DNA of 64,000 nt. It comes from Nematopogon swammerdamellus. Its lineage: Eukaryota; Arthropoda; Insecta; Lepidoptera; Adelidae. Of this stretch, positions 9,508 to 19,572 are shown one piece after another. The translations under genes were made by a program, and so were the position numbers. Numbering within the stretch: position 1 is the stretch's first letter; every line of letters starts with the position of its first letter. Under the pieces are notes generated by a model. It was not told the DNA's origin. It made no database searches and saw only the letters and a program-made list of their open reading frames with translations. The stretch is taken from contig OX336359.1 in the NCBI GenBank assembly GCA_946902875.1, positions 4,154,001 to 4,218,000 on the forward strand, in the 5' to 3' direction.

Positions 9508-9659
9508 TGTTTTATGCAAACTGACACTAATGGCTGCACCACCTACTAATCCGCGATGTCAGCCCATAACAACTCATAGTGAACTAGGTGCCGTGTCAGT
9601 GCTTCCCTTCGGTCGTGCCGGCTACACTGAACTGGACGACAAACTATTTAAATAGCCGG
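9508..9659 (-). mobile_element. SINE family A tail fragment
   Basis: Tail and part of the body on the minus strand; it breaks at the AACTATTTAAATAGCCG block and joins a LINE4 3' end. Confidence 0.75.
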
Positions 9660-9898
9660 ACATGTCAGGCCGGCATGGCATTCGCAATGCCAGCATGCGA
9701 CCGAATGTCGCATGTCGCATATAAAAATAAAAATTGCAAAGAGATATTGGCCGATAACCAAAAAAAAAAAAAATAAGAAAAAAAATTTATGTACCTCAAC
9801 CCTAAGCATTATTGAATATTTGCGACCGAATGTCCATGGGCGTCGTTGGACATCCTAAGGGTGGCACGACGCCAAGTACCGCGCTTTCTGTAAAAAAA
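9660..9898 (+). mobile_element. LINE4 3' end, rearranged
   Basis: Two LINE4 3' pieces: CATGTCAGGCCGGCATGGCA... at 9,660-9,725 and GACCGAATGTCCATGGGCGTC... at 9,822-9,898, separated by A-rich sequence. The second ends TTTCTGTAAAAAAA, like the LINE4 tails elsewhere. Confidence 0.6.
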
Positions 9899-11249
9899 TT
9901 GGCGCAGAGAGAGATTAGTTGTATAAAAGTTTGTAGAAAATACTTATTACTCCGTGATTAAATCAAAAGGCTGAAAACTGTTTAAATAACACAATACCTA
10001 TTTGGTTCAAAACACATAATTATTTCGGTAAAATTAATTTAGTTGTATCTCCTACCTTTTTCAGTTCATCCAACTATCCTTTCAGTTCATCCAACTATCC
10101 TAAGCCACACACGTACAACTTCACTTTAATTATTTCAAATCACGCACTCACGTTGAAAATTTTCAAAAAATCTTCAAAAAGTGAAAAAAAAAACTCGCAC
10201 ACTTGAAAATTTTCTACAATCAATTTTACTTGAAACACATTCAAAATATCGAAATCTCTAAACGTGTTTATTCTCGTAAAATTTACTGTTTAAGAGTTAT
10301 TCACAAACAACACCATAATTAATTTTAATCATAAACTATTAATTAGAATTAATTTAATTTAAAACTAATTCGCGCTACTAGCGCCGAACGGTCGTAACGA
10401 AACCCTCGGTACGCGACTCTCATTCATGAGCTACGGGAGCGCACTGAAGCAAAGAGAGGGAGTCGACGAATGTGAACGTGTGTGCGAGGGAAAGGGACGA
10501 CACTAGCGTAGGGCGGGGGATCCTTCGTACGGCAGTGCGGGATCTATATAGGAGCATAATACGAGAAATATAATATTGGCGAATTATTTTGATATTAGTG
10601 AAACGTCTTCGTTGAATCTAGGCATTCATTGACTAACGATAGAGCATGCTTAGTATCTTGGCTCCCATACTTCTTTTACTATAATACTAAATAAGGCACT
10701 AACAAAACATTGTGACTTGTGAAGCTTTATTCAGATTCAAATATTTATTGCGCAACACACTACATTAACAATATTTCATTGAGACATGCATATTCAGTAT
10801 GGTTTGTCATCATTGTTTTTAGGAATAACCGGGTAAGATTTTTTCTTTTAAGAGCTTTTCTTGAAATATAACTTTGTGTGTCGTTTCCCAATAACTTTCG
10901 TTCGAAGGGCAGACGGTTCGTCAATGCATAGTGAATGAGTTCAGTGAACGTTAAAGCTGGTTATTAACGAGCGAAAGACAATAGTGCCACGTCATCGCCG
11001 GTTCGCCGCAGCCGTGCGAAAGAATGTTAAGAAATGTCATTGTAGATTAGTCGTAGGATGTACCTACGCGGCCTCCAGCCGAGGAGCGCTATATGCGATG
11101 GAGAATATTAGAATTAAGCATATAATTGTAGAAAGCATCCTTCTGATGCTAGGTGCCATAGCGCACGAACGCCCCAGGAGGCGACATAAAGTGTAAATAA
11201 TGAGTATGGTTTAACAAATGTGTGCCGTTGAAAGGAAAGGTTAAATAAA
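9899..11249. other. Unassigned 1.35 kb with GC-rich core
   Basis: AT-rich except 10,370-10,550, which is GC-richer and followed by a TATA-like CTATATAGG at about 10,545. A 23-bp tandem duplication (TTTCAGTTCATCCAACTATCC twice) is at 10,057-10,101. No transcript or protein can be supported. This is the longest stretch of the first 20 kb not explained by a repeat family, so it may be unique sequence. Confidence 0.4.
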
Positions 11250-11418
11250 AGAAGGTTATTATGTATAAATAAGTTGTATTTATTTCTCTCCGTGCACCCA
11301 AGCATTCCGTATAGTGAAAGCAAGCCGCCCTGATGTTGTCCAAGTGTGATTCGAACCCACAGCCAAACCCGAACACGAGTGAGCCAGGGAAGCAAGCTAC
11401 AATACTAACTGAAGACAT
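11250..11418 (-). mobile_element. tRNA-like SINE fragment (other family)
   Basis: On the minus strand TGGCTCACTCG-type sequence is followed by GGGTTCGAATCACAC, a good B box, and then an A/T-rich 3' part with AGAGAAATAAATACAAC. This suggests a tRNA-derived SINE unrelated to families A-C. Only one copy is seen in the window. Confidence 0.4.
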
Positions 11419-11520
11419 GAAATGAAGGGAAGCACTGACATGGCACCTAGTTCACCCGGTGTTATGGGCTGACATCACGGATATTGTAGGTGATGTAGCC
11501 AACCGTGTAAATTTTCATAA
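11419..11520 (+). mobile_element. SINE family A tail fragment
   Basis: Only the last ~100 bp (GAAGCACTGACATGGCACC to a short A-rich end). Confidence 0.85.
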
Positions 11521-11639
11521 AAATCAAAATAACTAAGCTTTATTACTTTAAAATATCACATACTACATTTAAGCAAATCTTAAAAAATACTCACTTCACT
11601 CCAAAGCTTCTGTTTAGCGTGTGTTCACATTACGCCAGT

Positions 11640-12027
11640 GACTCACAGCTTTAGGAATTATGTAGTACTAACACGGCCGCTGCTCTGTGAAACTAACACC
11701 CGTCCTATCTCCGCATGACCTAGTCGCAGAGACTCAGCACCTTTTTGTTGTTGACATTGGGCTTTTGAGAACACATCGGTTCTCAAAATCGTTTCTTTGT
11801 CGCACCGCTAGGGTGTAGAACTGTCTTTCGGCGAGTGTGTTTCCTGAATCCTTTAACCTGCGTGTCTTCAAACTTCGTATTAACAGGCTAGCAGCCTAAC
11901 AACAGTCCGCAAATCTTCATGGCTTGGCGACTAACTGAGCGCGGTTTCGCGAGGTGTGATTTTGGCTCTGTCGACTGCATCATTAATCTATCGACACGAC
12001 CACCCATGCTGGTTTAAATAAAAAAGT
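11640..12027 (+). mobile_element. LINE3 3' end fragment
   Basis: Plus-strand LINE3. Translated fragments correspond to HRFSKSFLCRTA.VW.CLSA.VFPESF and then the 3' UTR with CGCAAATCTTCATGGC, the GGTTTCGCGAGG block and the CGACCACCCATGCTGG block, ending TTTAAATAAAAAA. The frame is broken. The SF..RTA..WN.LP..VFP...L..FK pattern is the usual C-terminus of CR1/Jockey-type LINE ORF2. Confidence 0.75.
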
Positions 12028-12520
12028 ACTCTGGTAAATTTTTTCCTTGTCGAATTAATTTTTGTCACACCAAAACCTACGCCGACACACCCCGGGCGCG
12101 GATCGACTGCGGAATCTGTTTTCCCATTTTGGTAGATATTTTATTATGATTGTAGATCGACCACACGCTTGTTGCAGCCGGGATCTCACATTTGCAGGAT
12201 TTCGGATGAGACGTGCTCCAAGCGGTCAATGAGAAAAGCATAGAAAAAGTCGTCGCGACGCCGTTTTCGGATCTATTTCGTACTTTCGCGACGACAAATA
12301 CTAGCTGCAAGAATACAAGATCGTGTTACTAGGCACTTTCTATTTTAATTTCTCGTCAACGAGTGATCGATGATACTTTCATTAATCAAAATTAAGTGTC
12401 ATACATAATATTATAAAAAATCTGGGGGTGGAGTCGATTCGCACTCCTGCCGCTGTTATTTAACCGTGGATAATAATCGATTCGAATCCAACCGACACAC
12501 ACAACCCTGTCTTATTTATA
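12028..12520. other. Unassigned sequence
   Basis: No family recognised. A short GC-rich patch lies at 12,080-12,120. Nothing coding is supported. Confidence 0.4.
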
Positions 12521-12745
12521 TACTAGCTTTTGCCTTATTTCATCGAATTCGGTTGATCGGTTTAAGAGTTATGGAGGAACATACATACATACATACATAC
12601 ATACATACATACAGAAAAGATTTCTAAAAATAGTCAATTTTGTTTTAGTATCATACATAGAATATACAAACACAATATCTCATAAAACAAAGTATAGTCT
12701 TACTCCGCGACCATCCCTTACCTACATATTTATTATTAGTATATA
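12521..12745 (-). mobile_element. Helitron-like relic, internally deleted
   Basis: Starts ACTAGCTTTTGCC (complement of a GGCAAAAGCTAGT end) and contains the (ACAT)n run and TTTTAGTATCATACATAGA block, ending ACCATCCCTTAC. The part between the GC end and the tetranucleotide run is mostly missing compared with 13,298. Confidence 0.6.
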
Positions 12746-13130
12746 TTGATATTGATATATTTTTATTGTGTGGACGCAAAAGCACATTGTCAATACGCGT
12801 TTGCCCCGCACGCCCGCGTCTGGAGTTTGTCGCGGTTTTGAATTTAATTTTACGCCTTTATGGAACTTCGGAAGCATCGTCGTCGTATTGTCAACACATG
12901 TTTCCTTATAGAAATGGTTTCGCTGCTAACGGCGAACATTTTCGCTATGCCATTTCCATAAATGTAATTTATATTAGCTTTTATTTTCAGTAAGGTCGCT
13001 TCGACTTGCGCTTCGACCAAGATACGCGCTATTTTGGGACGCATGAATTTAGGGGAATGTTTATATTCAGTTTTTGCGTAACATAATTTACAAATAAACA
13101 TATTACAGTACTAGGCACTAAATAATGTAC
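12746..13130. other. Unassigned sequence
   Basis: GC-richer patch at 12,770-12,910 and a TTATTTTCAG (acceptor-like) at 12,981-12,990. No exon could be supported. Possibly unique. Confidence 0.35.
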
Positions 13131-13240
13131 ATCGAGCTTTAGACAATCGGCTTGTAGAGCGTCGTCCCTGTCGCACAGAGACGTGCGAGTTCGTGCGACA
13201 GAGACGACGCTCTACAACCGGGTTGTCTCTTTCTCCATCG
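13131..13240. mobile_element. 120-bp foldback MITE, copy 2
   Basis: Same palindrome as 7,813-7,932: starts ATCGAGCTTTAGA, with CTGTCGCACAGAGACG near the centre and GTTGTCTCTTTCTCCATCGA at the end. A few bases of the left arm are deleted. Confidence 0.75.
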
Positions 13241-13297
13241 AATATCGATATTTAATCTAATAATTTGATTCATGTAATACGTACCTTTATATATATA

Positions 13298-13655
13298 CTA
13301 TCTTTTCCCGGCGGCTTCGCTCGCGTGAAATTGGTATTTATAAAGAAGAAAGTAAGTAAGCCCGCTGCCGTACCTTTATTTTGGCGCACGGAACAATTCG
13401 AGATCGGATATGAGAGCCACATCTTAGCGTAACCGGAACTGAATTTTATTTAGCCTATCCTGTTCACGTACTAATTTTAATCGAATTCGGATGATTTGTA
13501 TACTGGATCATAATATACATACATACAGAAAATGTTTCTAAAAATCGTCAATATAGTTTTAGTATCATACATAGAGTCAACAACGCAGTATCTCATAAAA
13601 CAAAGTAACTTACTCCATGACCATCCCTTACAGATTTATTATTAGTAGGTACCTA
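13298..13655 (-). mobile_element. Helitron-like non-autonomous element
   Basis: Minus-strand element of about 350 bp. The 3' end (left) is the complement of CGCGAGCGAAGCCGCCGGG..AAGATAG, a GC hairpin followed by a CTAG-like end. The other end carries GTAAGGGATGGTCATGG. Copies: 12,521, 14,104, 34,351, 57,058. No rolling-circle protein is encoded. Target duplication not seen, as expected for Helitrons. Confidence 0.6.
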
Positions 13656-14103
13656 TGTTGATGTATTCCTTAGTTATTATAATATTTTGTAGGTTATACC
13701 GGACAACAAATTTCGAGTCAGTATGTGACATCGAACGTGGTTGATCGATGGTCAGTCGGCGTTCTGGTGTCCAATAACTGCTGGACATAAACCTCTCCAA
13801 TCTAGACCCTACACCACAACTAAACATAATACTAAATAAAATAAAAAATATATAATTAAAAAACATAAACCAACATTCTAGTTATTCGTTGAACATTTAT
13901 TCCACCTACATATACATATCTTTAAAAAACGTATGACATTTGGCATTTCTAAGATTCTGAGTGCTGCCAGTATTAATTAATCTACCATAAGCCCTAATAT
14001 AAAAATAGACAAAGAAATTCCTAGGTTTAGAACTTAATTAAATCTAAGATTTCTTTTATGTATTTCAGTTCGTAGGTTTATTTTTAGACAGAAATATATC
14101 GGA
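13656..14103. other. Unassigned AT-rich sequence
   Basis: No family recognised; no coding frame supported. Confidence 0.4.
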
Positions 14104-14772
14104 CAATCGTTCGCTCGCGTAAAATTCGTATTTAAAAAGAAGAAAGTATGTAAGTAAGCCCGCCACCGTGCCTTTATTTCGGCGCGCGGAACAATTCGGT
14201 TTGTATGGGAGCCACTTCTTAGCGTAACAGGAAATGAATTTTATTTAGCCTATCCTGCGTCACGTATAGTTAAATGTGCTTGTACTAAGTATCATTGAAT
14301 GCGGATGATCGGTTTAAGAGTTAAGGAGGAGCATACATACACACAGAAAGGATTTCTAAAAATCGTCAATTTTGGCCCGAGCTACCCATGAGGTGTCTAC
14401 TGTCTAACGACGCCCATGTACATTCGATCGTAAACGAGGGTTGAGAATGCCATGCCGGCATGACAGGTGCCTATTCACGCCCCTTTTGAAGGACCCGAGG
14501 CTGTACTTGGGGGTAAATATATGGGCAGAGAGAGCGTTCCAGAGTTTACCGGTTAGTACGCGAGCGCGGTATGTCCAGCGTGTAGGGATGCATACCCTGC
14601 CCGGTGCGCGTGGTGCGGAGGTGGAAAGGGGACGGCGGGATCGCGTTAAACAGCTCGTCCGAGCTGTTAGTATAATTTAGTTTTAGTATCATACATAGAG
14701 TCTACAAACGCAATATCACATAATACAAAGTAACTTAATTCATGGCCATCCCTTACAGATTTATTATTATTA
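14104..14772 (-). mobile_element. Helitron-like element split by LINE4
   Basis: Left part 14,104-14,372 and right part 14,679-14,772 together match 13,298-13,655; the junction sequences (CTAAAAATCGTCAATTT on the left, TTTAGTTTTAGTATCATAC on the right) abut in the intact copy. The interrupting 306 bp is a LINE4 fragment. Confidence 0.7.
14373..14678 (-). mobile_element. LINE4 3' end nested in Helitron-like element
   Basis: Minus-strand LINE4: 3' UTR on the left (GACGCCCATG, then GCCATGCCGGCATGACAGG) then C-terminal codons (CCCCTTTTGAAGG and TACTTGGGGGTAAATAT are the complements of the FFKRG and FPPKY codons), continuing to TACACGCTGG. The frame is broken. Confidence 0.75.
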
Positions 14773-15014
14773 TTTTTTTTTTATGGAAACTGACACGGTT
14801 GGCTACATCATCTACAACGTCCGTGATGTCAGCCCATAACACCGGGTGAACTAGGTACCATGTCAGTGTGCTTCCCCCTTTGATCGTGCCGGCTACACTG
14901 AACTGGTCGAAAAACACAAACTATCTACATAGCCGTTTCTTCCGACGTTTCATTCAGTGCGGTGGTACCAACCCGGGCGGGTTAAACCCTACCACCAAGT
15001 AAGATTAGGAGGGA
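14772..15014 (-). mobile_element. SINE family A body and tail
   Basis: Minus-strand copy from the poly(T) to the CTACCACCAAGTAAGA block; the head is missing. Confidence 0.85.
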
Positions 15015-15364
15015 ATTTTATTAGTATTGATATAGTCGAGAATACCTATAAGCTTTATAAGTCTTCTTAATTTATAATACTAAGTGATAATGCGAATTGA
15101 GTGAAAAGCTTCGACAACTTACTTAAACTTTTCCGAGTCACCGATGCGAACGAACGAGCTTTATAGTTTCCGAACAAAATGAACGGAGGGAATTACGCGC
15201 TGGTATTTTCATGTTTTTGAGTAATCTCGCGATTTTGACGTAATTATAATAGGTATTTAAGTCTTAGATATAGGATGGCAATACCTACTCGAGGTTCGAG
15301 CGGAAATGACCGTATGAAAAGTTTATGACAATAGTCACATAAATTACCTAAGTAGGTAAATTTT
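15015..15364. other. Unassigned sequence
   Basis: No repeat family or gene recognised. Confidence 0.4.
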
Positions 15365-16055
15365 GTCAGCCTCGGTAGCTCAGTGGTGCGGGCGCGGTCA
15401 GTACTTGGATGGGTGACCACTCGACCGTTGGTGGCTGACCGTGGTTCGGATTCCACGTAAAACTGTAGGTCCCTTCCCTTCTTACCTTAGATACTAGGTG
15501 GTAGGGTTTATCCCGCCCGGGTTGATACCACCGCACTGATTGAAACGTCGTCGGTCGAAACGGTTATGTAAATAGTTCGTGTTTTCCGTCCAGTTCAGTG
15601 TGTAGTCGACATGAAATGAAGGGAAGCACTCGCCATGGCACCTAGTTCATCCGGTGTTATGGGCTGACATCAGTGATGTTTTTTTTTTATGGAAACTGAC
15701 ACGGTTGGCTACATCACATACAACATCCGTGATGTCAGCCCATAACACCGGGTGAACTTGGTGCCACATCAGCGCCTCCCTTCGATCGTGCCGGCTACAC
15801 TGAACTGGACGGAAAACACAAACTATTTACATAGCCGGTTCGACCGACCTTTCATTCAGTGCGATGGTACTAACCCGGGCGGGTTAAACCCTACCACCTA
15901 GTAATATAAGAAGGGAGTCAATCCCTTAGTCGCCTTTTACGACATACACGGGGAGAGATGCAGTGGGGCTATTCTTTTAAAGTACCGGCCCCACACGGTA
16001 CATGATGTTGTAGGTGATGTAGCCAACCGTGTCAGTTTCCATAAAAAAAAAATTA
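15365..16055 (+). mobile_element. SINE family A split by another SINE
   Basis: 5' part 15,365-15,678 (complete head with GTCAGTACTTGGATGGGTGA, and body) and 3' part 16,012-16,055 (TTGTAGGTGATGTAGCC to poly(A)). The two parts join in the consensus at GGATG|TTGTAGG. The head carries an internal deletion: the spacer before GCGCGGTCAG is gone. Confidence 0.88.
15679..16011 (-). mobile_element. SINE with head C + family A body, nested
   Basis: Minus-strand SINE inserted into the plus-strand family A copy. Tail and body match family A, but at the position of the A head it has head C: complement of GTACCGTGTGGGGCCGGTAC, then GAATAGCCCCACTGCATC, then GGCGACTAAGGGAT. TGATGTT at the left edge and TGATGTT at the right edge look like the target duplication. 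Confidence 0.85.
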
Positions 16056-16180
16056 TGTTTGCGTTAAAATCGGCTCCGTACTCCCCTTCAAACTTAAATA
16101 TAAACCATTTTGATCCAGAAATACCTACGTCTCCAATTTGAGAACAGCCTTCGCCTAAAAGGCTGTCTACGCTCGTGTCC

Positions 16181-16228
16181 ACAGAGCACGGAACGCCCCC
16201 CGCCCACGCCCCCTACTAGAGGCGCCCT
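16181..16228 (+). repeat. GC-rich inverted repeat, left arm
   Basis: 48 bp (ACAGAGCACGGAACG, then CTAGAGGCGCCCT) complementary to 16,916-16,963 with one mismatch by eye. The 687-bp interior holds a SINE and a (GT)n tract. Confidence 0.8.
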
Positions 16229-16281
16229 AAGCGATAATATTTGAAACCCAATAACTGGACGCAGTGCTACTACTACTTTTT

Positions 16282-16754
16282 GTACCGTGTGGGGTCGGTA
16301 CTTAAAAAGAATAGCCCCACTGCATCTCTCCTCGTCACATGTCGTAAAAGTCGACTAAGGGATAAGAAAATTCGTCAGCCTCGGTAGCTCAGTGGCGCGG
16401 TTGGTTAGTCAACTGTTATTAAGCAACGCTGAGCGCGGTCAGTGATTGGATGGGTGACCGCTCGACCGTTGGAGGCTGACCGTGGTTCGGATTCCACGTT
16501 AAACTGTAGGTCCCTTCCCTTCTTACCTTACTAGGTTGTAGGGTTTATCCCGGCCGGGTTGGTACCACCGCACTGAACGAAACGTCGGTCGAAACGGCTA
16601 TGTAAATAGTTCGTGTTTTCCGTCCAGTTTAGTGTAGCCGACATGAAATGAAGGGAAGCACTGACATGGCACCTAGGTCACCCTGTGTTATGGGCTGACA
16701 TCACGGATGTTGTAGGTGATGTAGCCAACCGTGTCAGGTTCCATAAAAAAAAAA
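16282..16754 (+). mobile_element. SINE with head C + head A + body
   Basis: Three modules in order: head C (16,282-16,368, hairpin GTGGGG..AATAGCCCCAC), a complete 5S/tRNA head A from 16,375 (GTCAGCCTCGGTAGC), then body and poly(A). The same order occurs at 52,590, and remnants at 1,387. Confidence 0.88.
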
Positions 16755-16773
16755 TACTAGCGCTTCGTATGTG

Positions 16774-16790
16774 TGTGTGTGTGTTAGTAT
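16774..16790 (+). repeat. (GT)n microsatellite
   Basis: TATGTGTGTGTGTGTGTTAG. Confidence 0.8.
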
Positions 16791-16915
16791 CGACACTACA
16801 CACAAAGAGGAGCAAGTTAGGCACACGCACAAAACAAATGCACACGCACAACACACATATGAAAGTCATAGGCCACGCCTACAGGCTTTAACGCCGTTGT
16901 AGGGAAATCGCGCCC

Positions 16916-16963
16916 AGGGCGCCTCTAGTAGGGGGCGCGGGCGGGGGGCGTTCCGTGCTCTGT
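16916..16963 (-). repeat. GC-rich inverted repeat, right arm
   Basis: Partner of 16,181-16,228. Could be the terminal repeat of a ~780-bp DNA element later entered by the SINE, but no target duplication was identified. Confidence 0.8.
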
Positions 16964-17103
16964 GCTCGTGTTCTTACTTCTAAAAAGAAAATCTAGTCTA
17001 TTAACCTTGACATTTGCTCGAAGATAGAACCAAAATATTAATAGTCTGGAATAGTCTGGGAATCATAATATTATCTTGTAGGTATTATGTTCGACTGAAC
17101 AGT

Positions 17104-17236
17104 TATAGATAGATCGATAGAAATACTTTATTGCTCCAAAACATTTAACAGTAACAAACGATAAGTTATTTTACATGAGGGGCAAAGGCGGACTTATCAT
17201 TTACAGGCATTTCTCCCAGTCAGCCTTTGGATGTTT
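17104..17236 (-). mobile_element. LINE 3' tail fragment, (TCTA)n end
   Basis: On the minus strand: ...TAAATGTTTTGGAGCAATA then AAGTATTTCTATCGATC. Related pieces are at 30,590-30,690 (plus) and 40,861-40,976 (minus). No coding part remains. Confidence 0.55.
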
Positions 17237-17311
17237 GAGAGTCGTATGTTGTGAGATATAAGTAGGTAGTAGCAAAAGACTTTAGTTCTATTTATGCGCT
17301 CAATTAACATG

Positions 17312-17404
17312 GTTTTTACTGGTCACTCATGTGAGAGATCGCAGGTTCGAATCCCGGGCGAGCACCAATTAGAACCTTTGGACATTTAATAAATTTCAAA
17401 GAAT
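17312..17404 (+). mobile_element. tRNA-like SINE head
   Basis: GGTCACTCATGTGAGAGA followed by a perfect B-box core in GCAGGTTCGAATCCCGGG. The 5' half of a tRNA is not recognisable, so it is a SINE relic and not a tRNA gene. Confidence 0.45.
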
Positions 17405-17690
17405 TGTACATACATACATACCACACGCTGTATCCCGACAATCGAGGTAAGCAGAGCAATCTGTGTTGTGCTGCAAGTACTCTTATAAAGCAAAACACCG
17501 ACCGCCACGTTTAGCGAAGTATTAGGACAAGATAACCTATCAAGCAGCAAGTAAGGCACGAAGACCCACCTGTTGCATGACTCGGTGGAAGGACCGTACC
17601 AAGGTGAGAGCTGGCTAGCCTATCGCCCTTTAGCACAGCATCTTGACCTTATGCTTTTACGACATGCACCACGGGGAGAAATGCAAATTG
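17405..17690 (-). mobile_element. Family C element, head damaged
   Basis: Minus-strand family C: (TACA)n at left (the 3' tail), CACACGCTGTATCCCGAC, the ACAACACCGA..-like block, AGCAGCAAGTAAGGCACGAAG, then the degraded head region at 17,650-17,690. Head C hairpin lost. Confidence 0.75.
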
Positions 17691-17747
17691 TATTATGGTC
17701 AAATCGTCGAAACTTCATAATTAATCCAGGAAACACTCCAACTATTA

Positions 17748-17883
17748 ATTTTTTTTTTAATAGAAAGCGCGACATTTGCCGCCGAGCCACCCATAAGGTG
17801 TCTAACGACTCCCATGGACATTCGGTCGTACGCGGGGGTTTCGAATGGCATGCCCGCCTCACAGTTGCCTATTCACGCCCCAT
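17748..17883 (-). mobile_element. LINE4 3' end
   Basis: Poly(T) start, GCCGAGCCACCCATAAGG, GACTCCCATGGACATTCGG, ending CTATTCACGCCCC. UTR only. Confidence 0.75.
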
Positions 17884-17894
17884 AATAACGTGTA

Positions 17895-17996
17895 TGGATG
17901 GATGAGAAGAGCGGAAGACCGCGTGTGGAGGCGTGCCTTGGGAGAGGCCTATGTCCAGCAGTGGACCGATACAGGCTGACGATGATGATGATGATG
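17895..17996 (+). mobile_element. RTE-type LINE 3' end, 102 bp, with TSD
   Basis: Bounded by AATAACGTGTA at 17,884-17,894 and 17,997-18,007. Encodes the last residues (...RRALGEAYVQQWTDTG, stop) and ends in a (GAT)n run. Its sequence differs from the (GACT)-tailed RTE copies, so it is a second RTE subfamily. It is one of the shortest retrotransposon insertions that can be proved from its duplication here. Confidence 0.85.
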
Positions 17997-18007
17997 AATA
18001 ACGTGTA

Positions 18008-18384
18008 ACCAGCCAGGGGCGAATAGATAGGGAAAATGGTGTGTGAGTGTGAATGCACTGAGTGAGTGGGTGGTATGTAGTACTCGTCTGTTTCCAGAAT
18101 GCCACCGCTGACGGTTATGACGTAACAGCTATCGGTACCGTCGAGAAAAAAGTCGGATAGACGAATGCTCCCGCCACCAGGTGTTAAACTGAACTGTCGT
18201 AACTTCGTATTTCTGGCATAGAAATAATATTTACTACAATTTAATAATAATTTCACGTAATTAAGTGACATGACTAGTGAAGCTAGCGCACACGTCATAG
18301 TCATATTACTATTCCTTTTTTTTTACTCATATTGGCATTTGAACACAACAAATGTTCGTAAAACAAATAACACAAAACAGAACA
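18008..18384. other. Unassigned sequence
   Basis: No family or gene recognised. Confidence 0.4.
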
Positions 18385-18396
18385 AAGTTCGTACAC

Positions 18397-18754
18397 TACC
18401 ATTACCAAACTGTTACGTGTGTGGCAAACCTGAGGATGTGTATCACTTGCTGGTGGAGTGTGTGAGGGGTTCAGTCGAGAGACAACAACTGGGTATCACT
18501 AACTATAATGTTGGAAGCTACACCACTATATTAGCGGAGCCAGCCTCCAACAAGGCCATAAAATTATATAGGTTTGCGCAGGGCATATTAAAAAAGAGAG
18601 GAACTTTATAAATATATAAAATTTATTTTTGTAATATGTACAAAAAAAATAATAATGTAAAAAAAAAAATAACTCGTAATTTATGTGTTTTCCAATGGGG
18701 CTGGCATGGTCACTGTGTGCACCAAAGCCCCTATAAAATAAAGATAAAAAAAAA
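18397..18754 (+). mobile_element. 5'-truncated LINE with 12-bp TSD
   Basis: Flanked by AAGTTCGTACAC at 18,385-18,396 and 18,755-18,766. The insert opens in frame with the C-terminus of a non-LTR ORF2: CYVCGKPEDVYHLLVEC is a C-x2-C-x8-H-x4-C zinc-binding motif of the kind found at the end of many LINE ORF2 proteins. The frame ends ...LYRFAQGILKKRGTL at a stop (18,609-18,611). About 145 bp of 3' UTR and poly(A) follow. It is too short to assign a clade. Confidence 0.8.
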
Positions 18755-18766
18755 AAGTTCGTACAC

Positions 18767-19572
18767 GCGCGAGGGGTAGGTAGCTCAATTACACGTACAA
18801 TACGGACGTGGCTACGCGACAGCGATACTAACGCTACTGAGCTGGACGTCAGCGGGTGTAGCGTGAGGCGCGATGTGCGGAAGCACGGGCGGAGGTAACG
18901 GCAAACCAGAAACAGACAAGTAATAATTAGAGTTCTATTCATTAGTTTCATGTACATATAATCACGCGCTATCGGATCTTATTATTTAGAAACACCTTGT
19001 ATTTTCATAATAATACCTACTGGAACTTCTAGCAGAACCAATTTGTCGCCCCTATACGATTGTGTCGTGTCGTGACGACGACGACGAATGATCCCAGAAT
19101 ATAAATATTTTCAAAACCTAAAATGTTTTAAAAAATATTAGAAAAGTTATACATACTTACCACCACCGCATTGAATAAGGTCCTAACTAACTCGAAACGG
19201 CTGTGAACATTTTATTTTTTCCTTTCAGTTCAGTGTAGCCGACACGAACACCAGGGGAATAACTGGCATGTCATCAACTTTCGGGAGTAATAAGGAAAAC
19301 TCTCAAAATTATATGTATTTTGATTAAGTCAATTTTGTAACTTTGAAACGGCTGAAAATTGACAATTACTTTGCCTATTTAAATCGATCTACATTATAAT
19401 CAAGAAGAGGTTAATTTGACTCGGCCAGTTAGTGTTAATTGATTGTAACATTAATTATAAAATTAATGAAAATTTATATAAAATACCTGTCCGCGGAGAG
19501 GGTTGTTAATTTAGGCCCTAGAGGTTAATTCCAAGTACACGCTTATTTGCGTTCCATTTGGTACTATTTTGT
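18767..19572. other. Mostly unassigned; SINE body fragment at 19,155-19,290
   Basis: Contains one old plus-strand family A body piece (ACCACCGCATTGAATAAGG, then GTTCAGTGTAGCCGACACG). The rest is unrecognised; 19,065-19,090 has a CGTGTCGTGACGACGACG tract. Confidence 0.5.

Noticed and set aside
12981..12990. Splice-acceptor-like TTATTTTCAG
   Set aside because: No matching exon, donor or coding frame downstream; such words are common in AT-rich DNA.
15365..15450. 5S rRNA gene fragment
   Set aside because: The 5S-like block is present only inside SINE heads, flanked by tRNA-like sequence at every locus, so it is part of the SINE.
17873..18304. 143-codon minus-strand frame
   Set aside because: It crosses LINE4, RTE and (GAT)n sequence, so it cannot be one gene.
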